Shown piece after piece: positions 45,702 to 54,994 of a DNA stretch of 64,000 nucleotides (the stretch's first letter is position 1; each line of letters begins with the position of its first letter). Position numbers and translations under genes: made by a program. The notes under the pieces were generated by a model. That model saw nothing but the letters and a program-made list of their open reading frames with translations. It made no database searches and was not told the DNA's origin. Location: contig NZ_ML119082.1 of assembly GCF_003789055.1 (NCBI RefSeq), positions 1 through 64,000 on the forward strand. The letters are read 5' to 3'. The DNA is from Histidinibacterium lentulum (GTDB taxonomy: Bacteria; Pseudomonadota; Alphaproteobacteria; Rhodobacterales; Rhodobacteraceae).

Positions 45702-45836
45702 GCTCCGGAGCCGTGCCGGCTGCGGCAGCCACGCAACGGATCGGGCTTTCGTGCGTTGAGAGGGATCGTCGGGCAGGTCCGGCCGCGCTGCGGCCGGCGC
45801 GCTGTCCGATCCCGAACACCGAACGGAGAGACCGCC

Positions 45837-46289
45837 ATGACCCGCAGTACCGGCCACCTGCTCGCCGCGACCGCCCTGTCCCTGCTCCTTGCCGCTCCGG
45901 CCGCGGCCCAGAACCTCGGAGGGGATCCGAACCGGGACGAAGGCTCCGGCGCCGTCGCGGAAAAGGGCTATACCGCCCGCGACGTCATGGACGCCATGCG
46001 CGAGGGGGTCGACGATCCCGCCGCGGCCTTCCAGGGGGACACCGGCGATCTCGAGGTCGTCGTCGTGCGGCTTTCGGAGCTCGAGGGCACGGAAGAGGAG
46101 ATGGCGGAGCTCGACGCGGTTCTGACCGACAGCGCCCGCGAGTTCGTCGAATACCACCGGCAGGTCGTCGAGAACGAGGCGGTGTCGAGGGGGATCGACG
46201 AGGTCGGATACACCGCCGAGGATGTCGTCGCCCTCTGGCAGGGCGACGAGCAGATCGTGCTCATCGTCGACGACGGCGGGTCCGACTGA
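45837..46289 (+). CDS. Secreted protein with an internal repeat, unknown
   Basis: A 150-residue protein with a signal peptide (MTRSTGHLLAATALSLLLAAPAAAQ). The mature part is acidic and carries the same motif twice: GYTARDVMDAM near 45 and GYTAEDVVALW near 125, separated by a helical middle (ELEGTEEEMAELDAVLTDSA). No family is recognised. A CGGAGAGACC ribosome binding site precedes the ATG. It lies between lysC and ptsP, genes that are adjacent in many relatives, so it is an insertion into that pair. Confidence 0.7.
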   Translation: MTRSTGHLLAATALSLLLAAPAAAQNLGGDPNRDEGSGAVAEKGYTARDVMDAMREGVDDPAAAFQGDTGDLEVVVVRLSELEGTEEEMAELDAVLTDSAREFVEYHRQVVENEAVSRGIDEVGYTAEDVVALWQGDEQIVLIVDDGGSD

Positions 46290-46568
46290 CCGGGGCCTCG
46301 CGTCCGGCGGCCCCTCCGCTCCCGGCGCCGATGGATGGAGGACCGGCGCACGGGGGGGCCTTGGCCGGCCCTGGTGCCCGGGCCGAGGACAGCGGCGGCC
46401 CTGCCGCCCTGTGAGGTCCGGACGGACGGGGGCGCCGGACGATGGTCGGGCCGGTCATCGCTGCGGCGCCGGGGCCGTCGGTCCCGGGCCGGTCCGTCGC
46501 TTTGCCCGTTTCCCTTCCCCGTCGCCATCCCCTATACCTCTGCTTCGGGCGGCCCGGGGTGGAGAGCC

Positions 46569-48821
46569 ATGAGCGTGGAGTTCGAAAGCGAAAGCCGCAA
46601 GCTTCTCGGGCGGTTGCGCGACGCGATGGCGGAGGATGCCGCGGGCCAGGCGCGGCTCGACAAGATCGTGCAGCTGATCGGCCACTCGATGGGGGCGGAG
46701 GTCTGCTCCATCTACCTGTTCCGCGATCCCGAGACGCTCGAGCTCTGCGCCACCGAGGGGCTGAAGCCCGAGGCGGTGCACCAGACGCGGATGCGGCTGG
46801 GCGAGGGTCTGGTGGGCCGGGTGGCGCGGGCCAAGCGGCTGATCAACACGCCCGACGCGCCCGCCGAGCGCGGCTTCCGCTACATGCCCGAGACCGGGGA
46901 GGAGCGGTATTCCAGCTTCTGCGGCGTCCCGATCCAGCGGCTCGGGGAGGTGCTGGGCGTGCTCGTGGTGCAGACGAAGGACAAGCGCGAGTTCACCCCC
47001 GACGAGGTCTATGCGCTGGAGGTGGTGGCCATGGTCATCGCCGAGATGACGGAACTCGGCGCCTTCGTCGGCGAAGGGGCCGCGCTCTCGCCCCGGCACC
47101 GCCAGCCGGTGATGTTCCGCGGCGTGGTGGCCCAGGAGGGCGCCGTCGAAGGACGGGTCTACCTGCACGAGCCGCGCGTGGTGGTCACCAACCCGGTTTC
47201 CGACGACCCGGCGCGGGAACGCACGCGCCTGACCGAGGCGATCGAGCGGCTGCGCACCACGGTCGACGACCTTCTCGAGTCGAGCCGCAGCGTGGACGAG
47301 GAGCAGAAGCAGGTCTTCGAGGCCTACCGGATGTTCGCCAATTCCCGCTCCTGGCTGAGGCGGATGGAGGCCGACATCGCGGGCGGTCTCACCGCCGAGG
47401 CCGCGGTGGAGAAGGAGCAGTCCCTCGCGCGGACGCGCATGTCCCAGGCGACCGACCCCTACCTGCGCGACCGGCTCCACGACCTCGATGACCTCTCGAA
47501 CCGGCTGTTGCGGCTCCTGACGGGACAGGGCGCGGAGACGGGGGCCGAGATGCCCGAGAATCCCGTTCTCGTCGCGCGCAACATCGGGCCGGGCGACCTT
47601 CTCGACTACGGCAAGACCCTGCGCGGCATCGTGCTCGAGGAGGGCTCGGTCGGTTCCCACGCCACCATCGTGGCCCGCGCCTGGGCGATCCCGCTGGTGA
47701 TCCGCGCCTCGGGCATCACCACCGAGGCGCTGAACGGCGACCCGATCCTCGTGGACGGCGAGCAGGGCGTCGTGCACCTGCGCCCCGACGAGACGGTGCA
47801 GGCGGCCTTTGCCGACAAGATCGCCATGAAGGCCCGCGCACAGGAGCGCTATGCCTCGATCCGCGACCTGCCCGCAGAGGCGAAATGCGGCACCCATGTC
47901 GGGCTGCACATGAACGCGGGCCTGATGGCGGACCTCCCGTCGCTGCCCACGTCCGGGGCCGAGGGCGTGGGCCTCTTCCGGACCGAGCTGCAGTTCCTCA
48001 TCCGCAACCAGATGCCGCGCCGGGCGGAGCTCTCCGCGCTCTACGCGCGGGTCATGGACGCGGCGAAGGGCAGGCGTGTGGCCTTCCGCACGCTCGACAT
48101 CGGGTCGGACAAGGTGCTGCCCTACATGAAGCCGAACGACGAGCCGAACCCCGCCCTGGGCTGGCGCGCGATCCGCGTGGGACTCGACAAGCCCGGCGTT
48201 CTGCGGATGCAGCTTCAGGCGCTGATCCGCGCGGCCAACGGCCGGCCGCTTACGGTGATGTTTCCCTTCATCGCGCAGCTGTCCGAGTTCCGCGACGCGC
48301 GCGCCGAGCTCGACAAGGCGCTGGAGCGCGAGCGCATCCTCGGTCGCCCCCTGCCCGAAACGGTCGAGGTCGGCGCCATGCTCGAGACGCCGAGCCTCGG
48401 GTTCAGCCCCGACGTGCTGTACGAGGAGGTCGATTTCCTCTCCGTGGGCGGCAACGATCTCAAGCAGTTCTTCTTCGCCGCCGACCGCGAGAACGAGCGC
48501 GTCCGCCGCCGCTACGACACGCTGAACGTCTCGTTCCTGCGGTTCCTCCAGCAGGTGATCGACCGCTGCAATGCCTATGGCACCCCCCTCAGTTTCTGCG
48601 GCGAGGACGCGGGCCGCCCGGTGGAGGCGCTCTGCCTCGCCGCCATTGGGTTCCGGACGCTGTCGATGCGCCCCGCCTCCATCGGCCCGGTGAAGCACCT
48701 CCTCCGCCGCTGCCACCTGGGCGAGGTCCGTGCGGTGATCGAGGAGGCCGCCGCACGCGGCGACCAGTCGGTGCGGCCGGCCGTGACGGAGCTTCTGGCC
48801 CGGGAAGGCTGGGGGCTCTGA
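46569..48821 (+). CDS. ptsP: Phosphoenolpyruvate phosphotransferase PtsP (enzyme I-Ntr)
   Basis: A 750-residue protein: an N-terminal GAF domain (about 25-165) as in NifA-like sensors, a PEP-utilising mobile domain with the active-site His364 in GSHATIVARAW, and the C-terminal PEP-binding barrel with GLFRTE, a Cys-containing FCGEDAGRP and the GVDFLS-like SVGGNDLKQF. It autophosphorylates with PEP and starts the nitrogen phosphotransferase relay (NPr, EIIA-Ntr) linking N status to K+ transport and stress. The ATG is preceded by GTGGAGAGCC. Other PTS-Ntr genes are not in the window. Confidence 0.95.
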   Translation: MSVEFESESRKLLGRLRDAMAEDAAGQARLDKIVQLIGHSMGAEVCSIYLFRDPETLELCATEGLKPEAVHQTRMRLGEGLVGRVARAKRLINTPDAPAERGFRYMPETGEERYSSFCGVPIQRLGEVLGVLVVQTKDKREFTPDEVYALEVVAMVIAEMTELGAFVGEGAALSPRHRQPVMFRGVVAQEGAVEGRVYLHEPRVVVTNPVSDDPARERTRLTEAIERLRTTVDDLLESSRSVDEEQKQVFEAYRMFANSRSWLRRMEADIAGGLTAEAAVEKEQSLARTRMSQATDPYLRDRLHDLDDLSNRLLRLLTGQGAETGAEMPENPVLVARNIGPGDLLDYGKTLRGIVLEEGSVGSHATIVARAWAIPLVIRASGITTEALNGDPILVDGEQGVVHLRPDETVQAAFADKIAMKARAQERYASIRDLPAEAKCGTHVGLHMNAGLMADLPSLPTSGAEGVGLFRTELQFLIRNQMPRRAELSALYARVMDAAKGRRVAFRTLDIGSDKVLPYMKPNDEPNPALGWRAIRVGLDKPGVLRMQLQALIRAANGRPLTVMFPFIAQLSEFRDARAELDKALERERILGRPLPETVEVGAMLETPSLGFSPDVLYEEVDFLSVGGNDLKQFFFAADRENERVRRRYDTLNVSFLRFLQQVIDRCNAYGTPLSFCGEDAGRPVEALCLAAIGFRTLSMRPASIGPVKHLLRRCHLGEVRAVIEEAAARGDQSVRPAVTELLAREGWGL

Positions 48822-48901
48822 CGCGTCCGGCGGGGGAAACGGCCGCGGCGCCCCGCCCCGCCGGGGTCGGAAGCCCTTGCGCGCTGCCGTGACGGTGCGC
48901 T

Positions 48902-49453
48902 TCAGCGGTTTCGCATCGCCTCGCGCGCCGCGACGTTCCGCGCCGCCCGTTCGAGCTCATGCACGAGACTCCGCGCCATCGAGCGCATCCCCACGATCCG
49001 CAGGGCCTCGCCCCGGGCCCACAGCGTCGCGGTCATGTGCCCCACCAGGGTCGCCGCGACGGAGCCCTCGCCGAACGCGACGGGGTCGAGGTCCAGAGGC
49101 ACCAGCCGGGCCAGGACGGCGCGCGCATCCGCACCCGAGACGGCCACCACGGCCACGCCGTCCGACTGGTCGATCACGGCGGCGCCGGGCAGGTCGGGCG
49201 CCGGGACGCCCACCAGAAGCGCCCGCCCCGGCCCGACCGACAGCAGCGCGGCCTCTCCGGACCCGGTCGCTCGCCCCGGATCGGGCCAGTCGAGGGCGAG
49301 CTCCGCCCTCAGCCTGTCGCGCGTCTCTCCGACGCTTGCCCGATAGGGCGCGATCAGTGTCACAGGCCCGGGATCGACGGCCATTGCCGTGACCTGCCCC
49401 CAGGACAGGGGCAGCAGCCCGCCAAACGGGTCCCGCGCCAGAAGCCTAGCCAC
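48902..49453 (-). CDS. soxG: Sarcosine oxidase gamma subunit SoxG
   Basis: A 183-residue gamma subunit of heterotetrameric sarcosine oxidase. The C-terminal half (VGHMTATLWARGEALRIVGMRSMARSLVHEL) matches the family; the middle is more variable. It forms a small domain contacting SoxA. The start is GTG, 8 bases inside the 3' end of soxA, so translation is coupled; ATG alternatives further upstream lie inside soxA. Last gene of the operon. Confidence 0.88.
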   Translation of the reverse strand: MARLLARDPFGGLLPLSWGQVTAMAVDPGPVTLIAPYRASVGETRDRLRAELALDWPDPGRATGSGEAALLSVGPGRALLVGVPAPDLPGAAVIDQSDGVAVVAVSGADARAVLARLVPLDLDPVAFGEGSVAATLVGHMTATLWARGEALRIVGMRSMARSLVHELERAARNVAAREAMRNR

Positions 49454-52358
49454 GCATCCGCCCTCCCCCGGGATCGTAGGCACAGGGCCGCGTGACATCG
49501 CAGAGCGTCATCACATGGCGCATGTGATCCACCGCGATGACCCTCTCCCCCAGCCGTTCCGCGCCGTTCCTCAGAAAGCCGAGGCCCAGAGCCATGCCCA
49601 GAGTGGCCGAATGGCAGGCCGAGGAGACATGGCCCAGCGCCGTCTCCCGCTTCGGCACCTCGCCCACGTCGAAGAGGTAGGCTCCCGCCACCAGCGGCTC
49701 TCCGGCGATCACCGGGCGCAGGCCCACCAGCCGCGGCCTTTCCGGGTCTGTCAGCCCCGGCCTCTGCGCCGCGGCGCGGCCGACGAAATCCTTCGCCCCG
49801 GACAGCATCCCCTCCATCCCGAGGTCCTGCGCCGTGGCGCGCCCGTCGATCTCCGCATGGGTCAGGAACCCCTTCTCGATCCTGAGCACGTTCAGCGCCT
49901 CGATCCCGTAGGGTCCGCCGCCCAGCCCCTCGGCCAGCGCCACGAGCTGCCGCCAGAGCGCATCGCCGAAGCGCGCGGGCACGGCGATCTCGTAGCCCTC
50001 CTCGCCGGAGAACGAGATCCGGAAGAGCCGTCCCGCCACGCCCGCGACGGAGACCTCCGCCGTCCCCATGAAGGCCAGTTCCGGCGGCCCGTCGAGAAGC
50101 GCCCCCAGAAGCGTCCGCGCCGTCGGCCCGGCGACGGCGAACTGCGCCCAGTGCTCGGTGACCGAGGCCGAGACCACGTCGAGATCGGGCCGCAGCACCT
50201 GCGCGACATAGTCGAGATGCCGCATCACCTGCCCCGCCGCCGCCGTTGTGGTGGTGATCAGATACCGCCCCGGCCCGAGGCAGGCCGCCGTGCCGTCGTC
50301 CATGACGAAGCCGTCCTCGCGCAGCATCAGACCGTAACGCACGCGTCCCGGCTTCAGCGTGGAGAACGTGCCCGTGTAGACATGGTCGAGGAATGCCCCC
50401 GCATCGGGGCCGCTCACCTCGATCTTGCCCAGCGTCGAGACATCGGTGACCCCGACCGCCTGCCGCACCATGCGCACCTCCCGGTCGCAGGCCTCCTGCC
50501 AGCCGGTCTCTCCGGGAGCCGGGAAATGGCTCGGCCGGTACCAGAGCCCGGCCTCGATCATCGGCGCGCCCCGCGCCTCGGCCGCCTCGTGGGACGGGGC
50601 GAGGCGCTCGGGGGCGAAGCCCCTGCCCTCTCCGCCTGCGCCCATCGCGGCGATGGAGACCGGCACGAAAGGCGGGCGGAAGGTCGTCGTTCCCGTTTCG
50701 GGGATCGTCCGCCCGGTCAGCTCCGCCAGCACCGCCAGCGCCGCCACGTTGGAGGTCTTGCCCTGGTCCGGCGCCATGCCCTGCGTCGTGTAGCGCTTCA
50801 TGTGCTCGACGGACCGGAAATTCTCCCGCGCCGCGAGCGCGATGTCCTTCACCGTCACGTCGTTCTGCAGATCGAGCCAGGCCCGCCCCTTGCCCGGCAC
50901 ATGCCAGAGCGGTGCGACACGACAGGGATCGTCCTCCGCCCCGGGCACCTCCACCGCGCCGCAGGCAAGGCCCAGCGCTTCCAGCGCCTCCCGCGCCCGC
51001 GCCGCCCCGTCCTCGAGGCAGCCCCGGGTGGAGAACACGCCCCGCGCCGCGCCCGCGACGCTCAATCCCGGCACGCCGCCCTCGGCGGGAACGAAGCACA
51101 GGGCCTCCGGTGCCCAGACCGGCCTTGCCCCCATGTGGCAGGTCAGATGCACGGAGGGGTTCCACCCGCCAGAGACCGCCAGGCAATCGGTCCTCTGCCG
51201 CAACGTGCCGCCCTCGTGCACGATCTCGATCGAGGTCAGCCCCGTCCGGCCCGCCGTCCCGGTGACCCTGCCCCCGCGCCAGACCGGGAAATCGCCGCTC
51301 TCCGGCGCGTCGAATCGCGCGTCCGCCACGCCCGCGATCCGCACCCCGGCGGCGGCGAGATCCCGCGCCGTGCGCCAGCCGTCGTCCGTCGCCGTGAACA
51401 GCGTCACCGCCCGCCCCGGCGCCACCCCCCAGCGCGTGACATAGCTGCGCACCGCCGAGGCCGTCATCACCCCGGGCCGGTCGTTCCCCGGGAACGCGAC
51501 GGGACGCTCCAGCGCCCCCGCGCAGAGGATCGCCCGCCGCGCGACGATGCGCCAGAAGCACTCCCTCGGCAGGTCCGGCGCCGCGGGGCGATGCAGCGCG
51601 ACCCGCTCGAGCGCGCCATAGGTGCCCTGGTCATAGGCCCCCGTCACGGTGGTGCGCGGCATCAGCGTGACATTGGACATCGCGGCAAGCTCGTCCACCA
51701 CCCCCGCCGCCCAGAGATGCCCCGGCAGGCCCCCGATCTCCCAGGTCTCCGACAGGCACCGCCCGCCCATGTCCCGGTCCTCGTCCGCCAGGATCACCCT
51801 TGCCCCGGCCCGCGCCGCGACCCTCGCCGCCATCAGCCCGGCGGGCCCCGCACCGATCACCAGCAGATCGCAGAAGGCGAATGCCTTCTCGCAGACCTCC
51901 CCGTCCACCTCCCCGGAGAGCGCGCCGAGCCCCGCCGCCCTCCGGATCGCTGGCTCGTAGACTTTCTCCCAGAAGGCGCGCGGCCACATGAAGGTCTTGT
52001 AGTAGAAGCCCGCCCCCAGCATGGGCCACAGAAGGTCGTTGACCGCGAGAAGGTCCCTCTGCACCGAGGGCCAGGCGTTCTGGCTCGTGGCCTCGAGCCC
52101 GTCGTAGACCTCCTGCACCGTCGCGCGCACATTGGGCACCCGCGCCGCGCCGGTGCCGACCGTCACCAGCGCGTTCGGCTCCTCGGACCCCGCCGTGAAG
52201 ATGCCCCTCGGCCGGTGGTACTTGAACGACCGCCCGACCACCCGGATCCGGTTCGCGATCAGCGTGGCCGCCAGCGGCTCCCCCTCCCGGGCGCGCAGGC
52301 GCCGCCCGTCGAACCGCACCCGCACCTCGCGGCCGTCGTGCCGGCCTCCGAGCCTCAT
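49446..52358 (-). CDS. soxA: Sarcosine oxidase alpha subunit SoxA
   Basis: A 970-residue subunit. N-terminal part is a ferredoxin-like domain (about 10-110), then an NAD-binding/pyridine nucleotide-disulphide oxidoreductase part with LLVIGAGPAGLMAARVAARAG (near 170), and a C-terminal aminomethyltransferase domain (about 580-960) that binds tetrahydrofolate and collects the methyl carbon. It pairs with SoxB to oxidise sarcosine to glycine. Start ATG overlaps the soxD stop by four bases (ATGA). Length equals the family's usual about 1000. Confidence 0.95.
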   Translation of the reverse strand: MRLGGRHDGREVRVRFDGRRLRAREGEPLAATLIANRIRVVGRSFKYHRPRGIFTAGSEEPNALVTVGTGAARVPNVRATVQEVYDGLEATSQNAWPSVQRDLLAVNDLLWPMLGAGFYYKTFMWPRAFWEKVYEPAIRRAAGLGALSGEVDGEVCEKAFAFCDLLVIGAGPAGLMAARVAARAGARVILADEDRDMGGRCLSETWEIGGLPGHLWAAGVVDELAAMSNVTLMPRTTVTGAYDQGTYGALERVALHRPAAPDLPRECFWRIVARRAILCAGALERPVAFPGNDRPGVMTASAVRSYVTRWGVAPGRAVTLFTATDDGWRTARDLAAAGVRIAGVADARFDAPESGDFPVWRGGRVTGTAGRTGLTSIEIVHEGGTLRQRTDCLAVSGGWNPSVHLTCHMGARPVWAPEALCFVPAEGGVPGLSVAGAARGVFSTRGCLEDGAARAREALEALGLACGAVEVPGAEDDPCRVAPLWHVPGKGRAWLDLQNDVTVKDIALAARENFRSVEHMKRYTTQGMAPDQGKTSNVAALAVLAELTGRTIPETGTTTFRPPFVPVSIAAMGAGGEGRGFAPERLAPSHEAAEARGAPMIEAGLWYRPSHFPAPGETGWQEACDREVRMVRQAVGVTDVSTLGKIEVSGPDAGAFLDHVYTGTFSTLKPGRVRYGLMLREDGFVMDDGTAACLGPGRYLITTTTAAAGQVMRHLDYVAQVLRPDLDVVSASVTEHWAQFAVAGPTARTLLGALLDGPPELAFMGTAEVSVAGVAGRLFRISFSGEEGYEIAVPARFGDALWRQLVALAEGLGGGPYGIEALNVLRIEKGFLTHAEIDGRATAQDLGMEGMLSGAKDFVGRAAAQRPGLTDPERPRLVGLRPVIAGEPLVAGAYLFDVGEVPKRETALGHVSSACHSATLGMALGLGFLRNGAERLGERVIAVDHMRHVMTLCDVTRPCAYDPGGGRMRG

Positions 52359-52603
52359 CGCGCGTCCCGCGCCGCGACCGAGCCCGCGACGGCATGGCTG
52401 ACCGTGTCGCGCGTCACCGCCGCCCATGTCCCGCAGGGCTCGTGGTACCACAGGTCCCGCGTCTCCCCCGCCGGGTTCTCCCGCAGGTGCAGATAGGCGT
52501 CCCACGCCGCACCCCAGTCACCCCCGGGCGGCGTCAGACAGGCCCCCTTGTAGGTGAACTCCCGCCGGTCACGCTCACCGCAATGGGGACAGGAGAGCCG
52601 CAT
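52355..52603 (-). CDS. soxD: Sarcosine oxidase delta subunit SoxD
   Basis: An 82-residue zinc-binding subunit. It starts MRLSCPHCGERDRREFTY, with the CxxC pair, and ends in a helical tail; His and Cys residues in WYHEPCGTW complete the zinc site. It holds the complex together. Starts 4 bases after the lipoprotein stop and overlaps the soxA start by four bases. Confidence 0.94.
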   Translation of the reverse strand: MRLSCPHCGERDRREFTYKGACLTPPGGDWGAAWDAYLHLRENPAGETRDLWYHEPCGTWAAVTRDTVSHAVAGSVAARDAR

Positions 52604-52607
52604 CGGC

Positions 52608-53078
52608 TCAGCCGTCGCAGGAGGTCAGCGTCACGGTGGTCAGCGGCACCGCATCCGAGCCCTGGAACCGGATCGTCAGCGAATTGCCCAGCGCGAAGAA
52701 GGCCCGCGCCGTCTCCTCGGCGCAAAGCCCCGACCGGAGCGCGTCGGCGAAGATCGGGCCGATCTCGGACCGCTCCTCCTCGAGCATCTCGCCCGCGGGC
52801 GTGGGCACGGCGATATCCGCCGTCACCGCGGGGCCGTTCGCCTCGGCCGAGAGGATGCGGACCCCGCCGGTGTCGCTCCCGACCCGGGCGTTGAGCCCCC
52901 GGGCGAATTCCTGCGCCACCTGAACCGAGGTGTCCGCGGGGCTCGCGACAGCCGCCGAAGGCGCCATCCCGGCGGGAGTCGCCGGGCCCCGGTCGGCGGC
53001 GAACAGGCCTCCCTGCTGGCCGCAGCCGGCCAGCGTCAACGCGGCAAGGGCCAGGGGGACGAACATCGGACGTATCAT
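52608..53078 (-). CDS. Lipoprotein of unknown function inside the sox operon
   Basis: A 156-residue protein with a lipoprotein signal peptide ending in LTLAGC (Cys at residue 19). The mature part has a Pro/Ala linker, then a compact domain with SVQVAQEFARGLNARVG, VTADIAVPTPAGEM and a C-terminal Cys. No family recognised. It lies between soxD and an unknown exported-protein gene, with 4-base overlaps or tiny gaps, so it is surely co-transcribed and perhaps translationally coupled with the sarcosine oxidase genes. Confidence 0.7.
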   Translation of the reverse strand: MIRPMFVPLALAALTLAGCGQQGGLFAADRGPATPAGMAPSAAVASPADTSVQVAQEFARGLNARVGSDTGGVRILSAEANGPAVTADIAVPTPAGEMLEEERSEIGPIFADALRSGLCAEETARAFFALGNSLTIRFQGSDAVPLTTVTLTSCDG

Positions 53079-53572
53079 GACAGGTCTCCTTCTCTGTAAC
53101 CGGGCAGCAGGCACGCCTCGGGATCGGCGCGGCGCAGGCTGTAACGCGTGGTCTCGCCCGAGGTCCGGGCCAGGGTCGTGGTGCCGCCGCAGCCCTCGGG
53201 CGCGCCGACGTGAAAATCCTCTGTCGAGAGCTCCAGCCCCCCGGCGTCGAGCCGGTCCACCCGGAACACGCCGCCCTCGCAGCCGGTGCAGGACAGCCCG
53301 TCCGGCCCCTCCTCGCAGAGCGCCGTCTGGCTCAGGGTCTGTCCGCCGAAGCCTTCCTCGGCCGGGCGGCCCTCCTCGGCCATCTCGGCAAGGATGCCGA
53401 GCCAGGTCTCGCCGCTCCCGGCATCGGTGAAGAGCTCCGCCGCAAGGGCCGTGACCACGGCCTCCGGCCCGAGGTCCTCCGGTCCCGCCACATAGCACCC
53501 CTCGGGTGCCGCGGCCGCGGACAGGGCCAGAAGCCCCCAGACCGGAAGGCTAGTGAAGATTGTGCTGCGCAC
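53075..53572 (-). CDS. Exported Cys-rich protein inside the sox operon
   Basis: A 165-residue protein with an N-terminal signal-like helix (MRSTIFTSLPVWGLLALSAAAA) and six cysteines in the mature part (EGCYVAG, TALCEEG, LSCTGCEGG, GCGGTT, EACLLPG), suggesting disulphides in the periplasm. It is acidic and no family is recognised. Its 5' end overlaps the last 23 bases of soxB, and its stop overlaps the lipoprotein start by four bases. It is therefore embedded in the sox operon rather than next to it. Confidence 0.7.
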   Translation of the reverse strand: MRSTIFTSLPVWGLLALSAAAAPEGCYVAGPEDLGPEAVVTALAAELFTDAGSGETWLGILAEMAEEGRPAEEGFGGQTLSQTALCEEGPDGLSCTGCEGGVFRVDRLDAGGLELSTEDFHVGAPEGCGGTTTLARTSGETTRYSLRRADPEACLLPGYREGDLS

Positions 53573-54803
53573 CGGTTCCCTCCTCGTCCATCAGACCCCG
53601 CCCCGTGGCGAAGCGGTCCAGCCGGAACGCCTCGGCGGTCGGGTGCGGCCGGTCCTGCGCCAGCAGATGCGCAAAGGCGAAGCCGGAGGCCGGAACCGCC
53701 TTGAACCCGCCGTAGCACCAGCCGCAGTCGATGTAGAGCCCCCCGACCGGCGTGCGGTCGATGATCGGGCTGCCGTCCGGCGTCATGTCCATGATCCCGC
53801 CCCAGGACCGGAGCACCCTGGCCTTTCCGATCACCGGCATCAGCGTCATCGCGGCCTCCATGACATGCTCCGCCATCGGCAGGTTCCCCCGCGCCGCGTA
53901 GGAGGCATGAAAATCGAGGTCGCCCCCGAAGACAAGCCCGCCCTTGTCGGACTGGCTGATGTAGAAATGCCCCATGCCGAAGCTCACGACATGGTCGATC
54001 ACGGGCTTCAGCCCCTCGGTGACGAAGGCCTGGAGAACATGGCTCTCGATCGGCAGCCTGAGCCCCGCCATGGCCGCGACCTGGCCCGACCGGCCGGCGG
54101 TCACGATCCCCACCTTCCTCGCCCGGATCGGCCCGCGCGTCGTCTGCACGCCGGTCACACCCCCGCCCTCGACGTCGATCCCGGTGACCTCGCAGTTCTG
54201 GATCAGGTCCACCCCCCGCGCATCCGCGCCGCGGGCATAGCCCCAGGCCACCGCGTCGTGCCGGGCCGTGCCGCCGCGCGGATGGTAGAGACCGCCCCGG
54301 ATCGGAAACCGCACCTGCCCGAAGTCGAGATAGGGCAAGAGCTCCCGCACGCCTTCGCGGTCCAGGAGGATCGCGTCGTCGCCCTGGTTGACCATCGCAT
54401 TGCCGCGCCGGGCGAAGGCATCCCGCTGACCGTCCGAGTGGAACAGGTTGATGAGCCCGCGCTGCGAATGCATCACGTTGTAGTTCAGTTCCCGTTCCAG
54501 CCCCTCCCAGAGCTTCAGCGAATGGGAATAGAACTCCGAATTGCCGGGCAGATAGTAGTTGGCGCGCACGATGGTCGTGTTCCGGCCCACGCTGCCGCCG
54601 CCGAGATAGCCCTTCTCCAGCACCGCCACGTCCCGCAGCCCGTGCACCGAGGCGAGGTAGTAGGCCGTGGCCAGCCCGTGCCCCCCGCCGCCGATGATCA
54701 CCACGTCATAGGCGGACTTCGGTTCGGGATCGCGCCAGACCGGTGCCCAGCCCCGGTTGCCGGTCAGCGCCTCGCGTATGATCCGCCAGCCCGAGTAGCG
54801 CAT
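53550..54803 (-). CDS. soxB: Sarcosine oxidase beta subunit SoxB
   Basis: A 417-residue FAD/FMN subunit of heterotetrameric sarcosine oxidase that carries out the sarcosine demethylation. It has the Rossmann motif VVIIGGGGHGLATAYYLA (34-51), RNTTIVRANYYLPGN (74-88), and His174 in GLYHPRGG, near where characterised enzymes attach FMN covalently (His172/173). The start ATG yields MRYSGWRIIREAL, as in homologues. First gene of the operon; a 191-base gap separates it from the divergent SH3 lipoprotein gene. Confidence 0.96.
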   Translation of the reverse strand: MRYSGWRIIREALTGNRGWAPVWRDPEPKSAYDVVIIGGGGHGLATAYYLASVHGLRDVAVLEKGYLGGGSVGRNTTIVRANYYLPGNSEFYSHSLKLWEGLERELNYNVMHSQRGLINLFHSDGQRDAFARRGNAMVNQGDDAILLDREGVRELLPYLDFGQVRFPIRGGLYHPRGGTARHDAVAWGYARGADARGVDLIQNCEVTGIDVEGGGVTGVQTTRGPIRARKVGIVTAGRSGQVAAMAGLRLPIESHVLQAFVTEGLKPVIDHVVSFGMGHFYISQSDKGGLVFGGDLDFHASYAARGNLPMAEHVMEAAMTLMPVIGKARVLRSWGGIMDMTPDGSPIIDRTPVGGLYIDCGWCYGGFKAVPASGFAFAHLLAQDRPHPTAEAFRLDRFATGRGLMDEEGTGAQHNLH

Positions 54804-54994
54804 GGTCCCTCCGGCGGCATCCGGCGCCGCAGCGACAGTGAACCGGCCCCGGACGCGAAATGCAACGCATGGCCCGCCGCGGCGCGGCCCGTCCGCGACA
54901 TCCTGCAGCCGCCGCGCCGCCCTGGGCCGTTTTCCGCTGCACCCGGCGGCGCCCGGCTGCTACATCTGCGGCCGACGCAGACGAAGGACCCGCC

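Noticed and set aside
49389-52496. Long plus-strand frame opposite soxA
   Set aside because: Low-complexity Arg/Pro/His protein with no motif; the minus strand encodes SoxA throughout.
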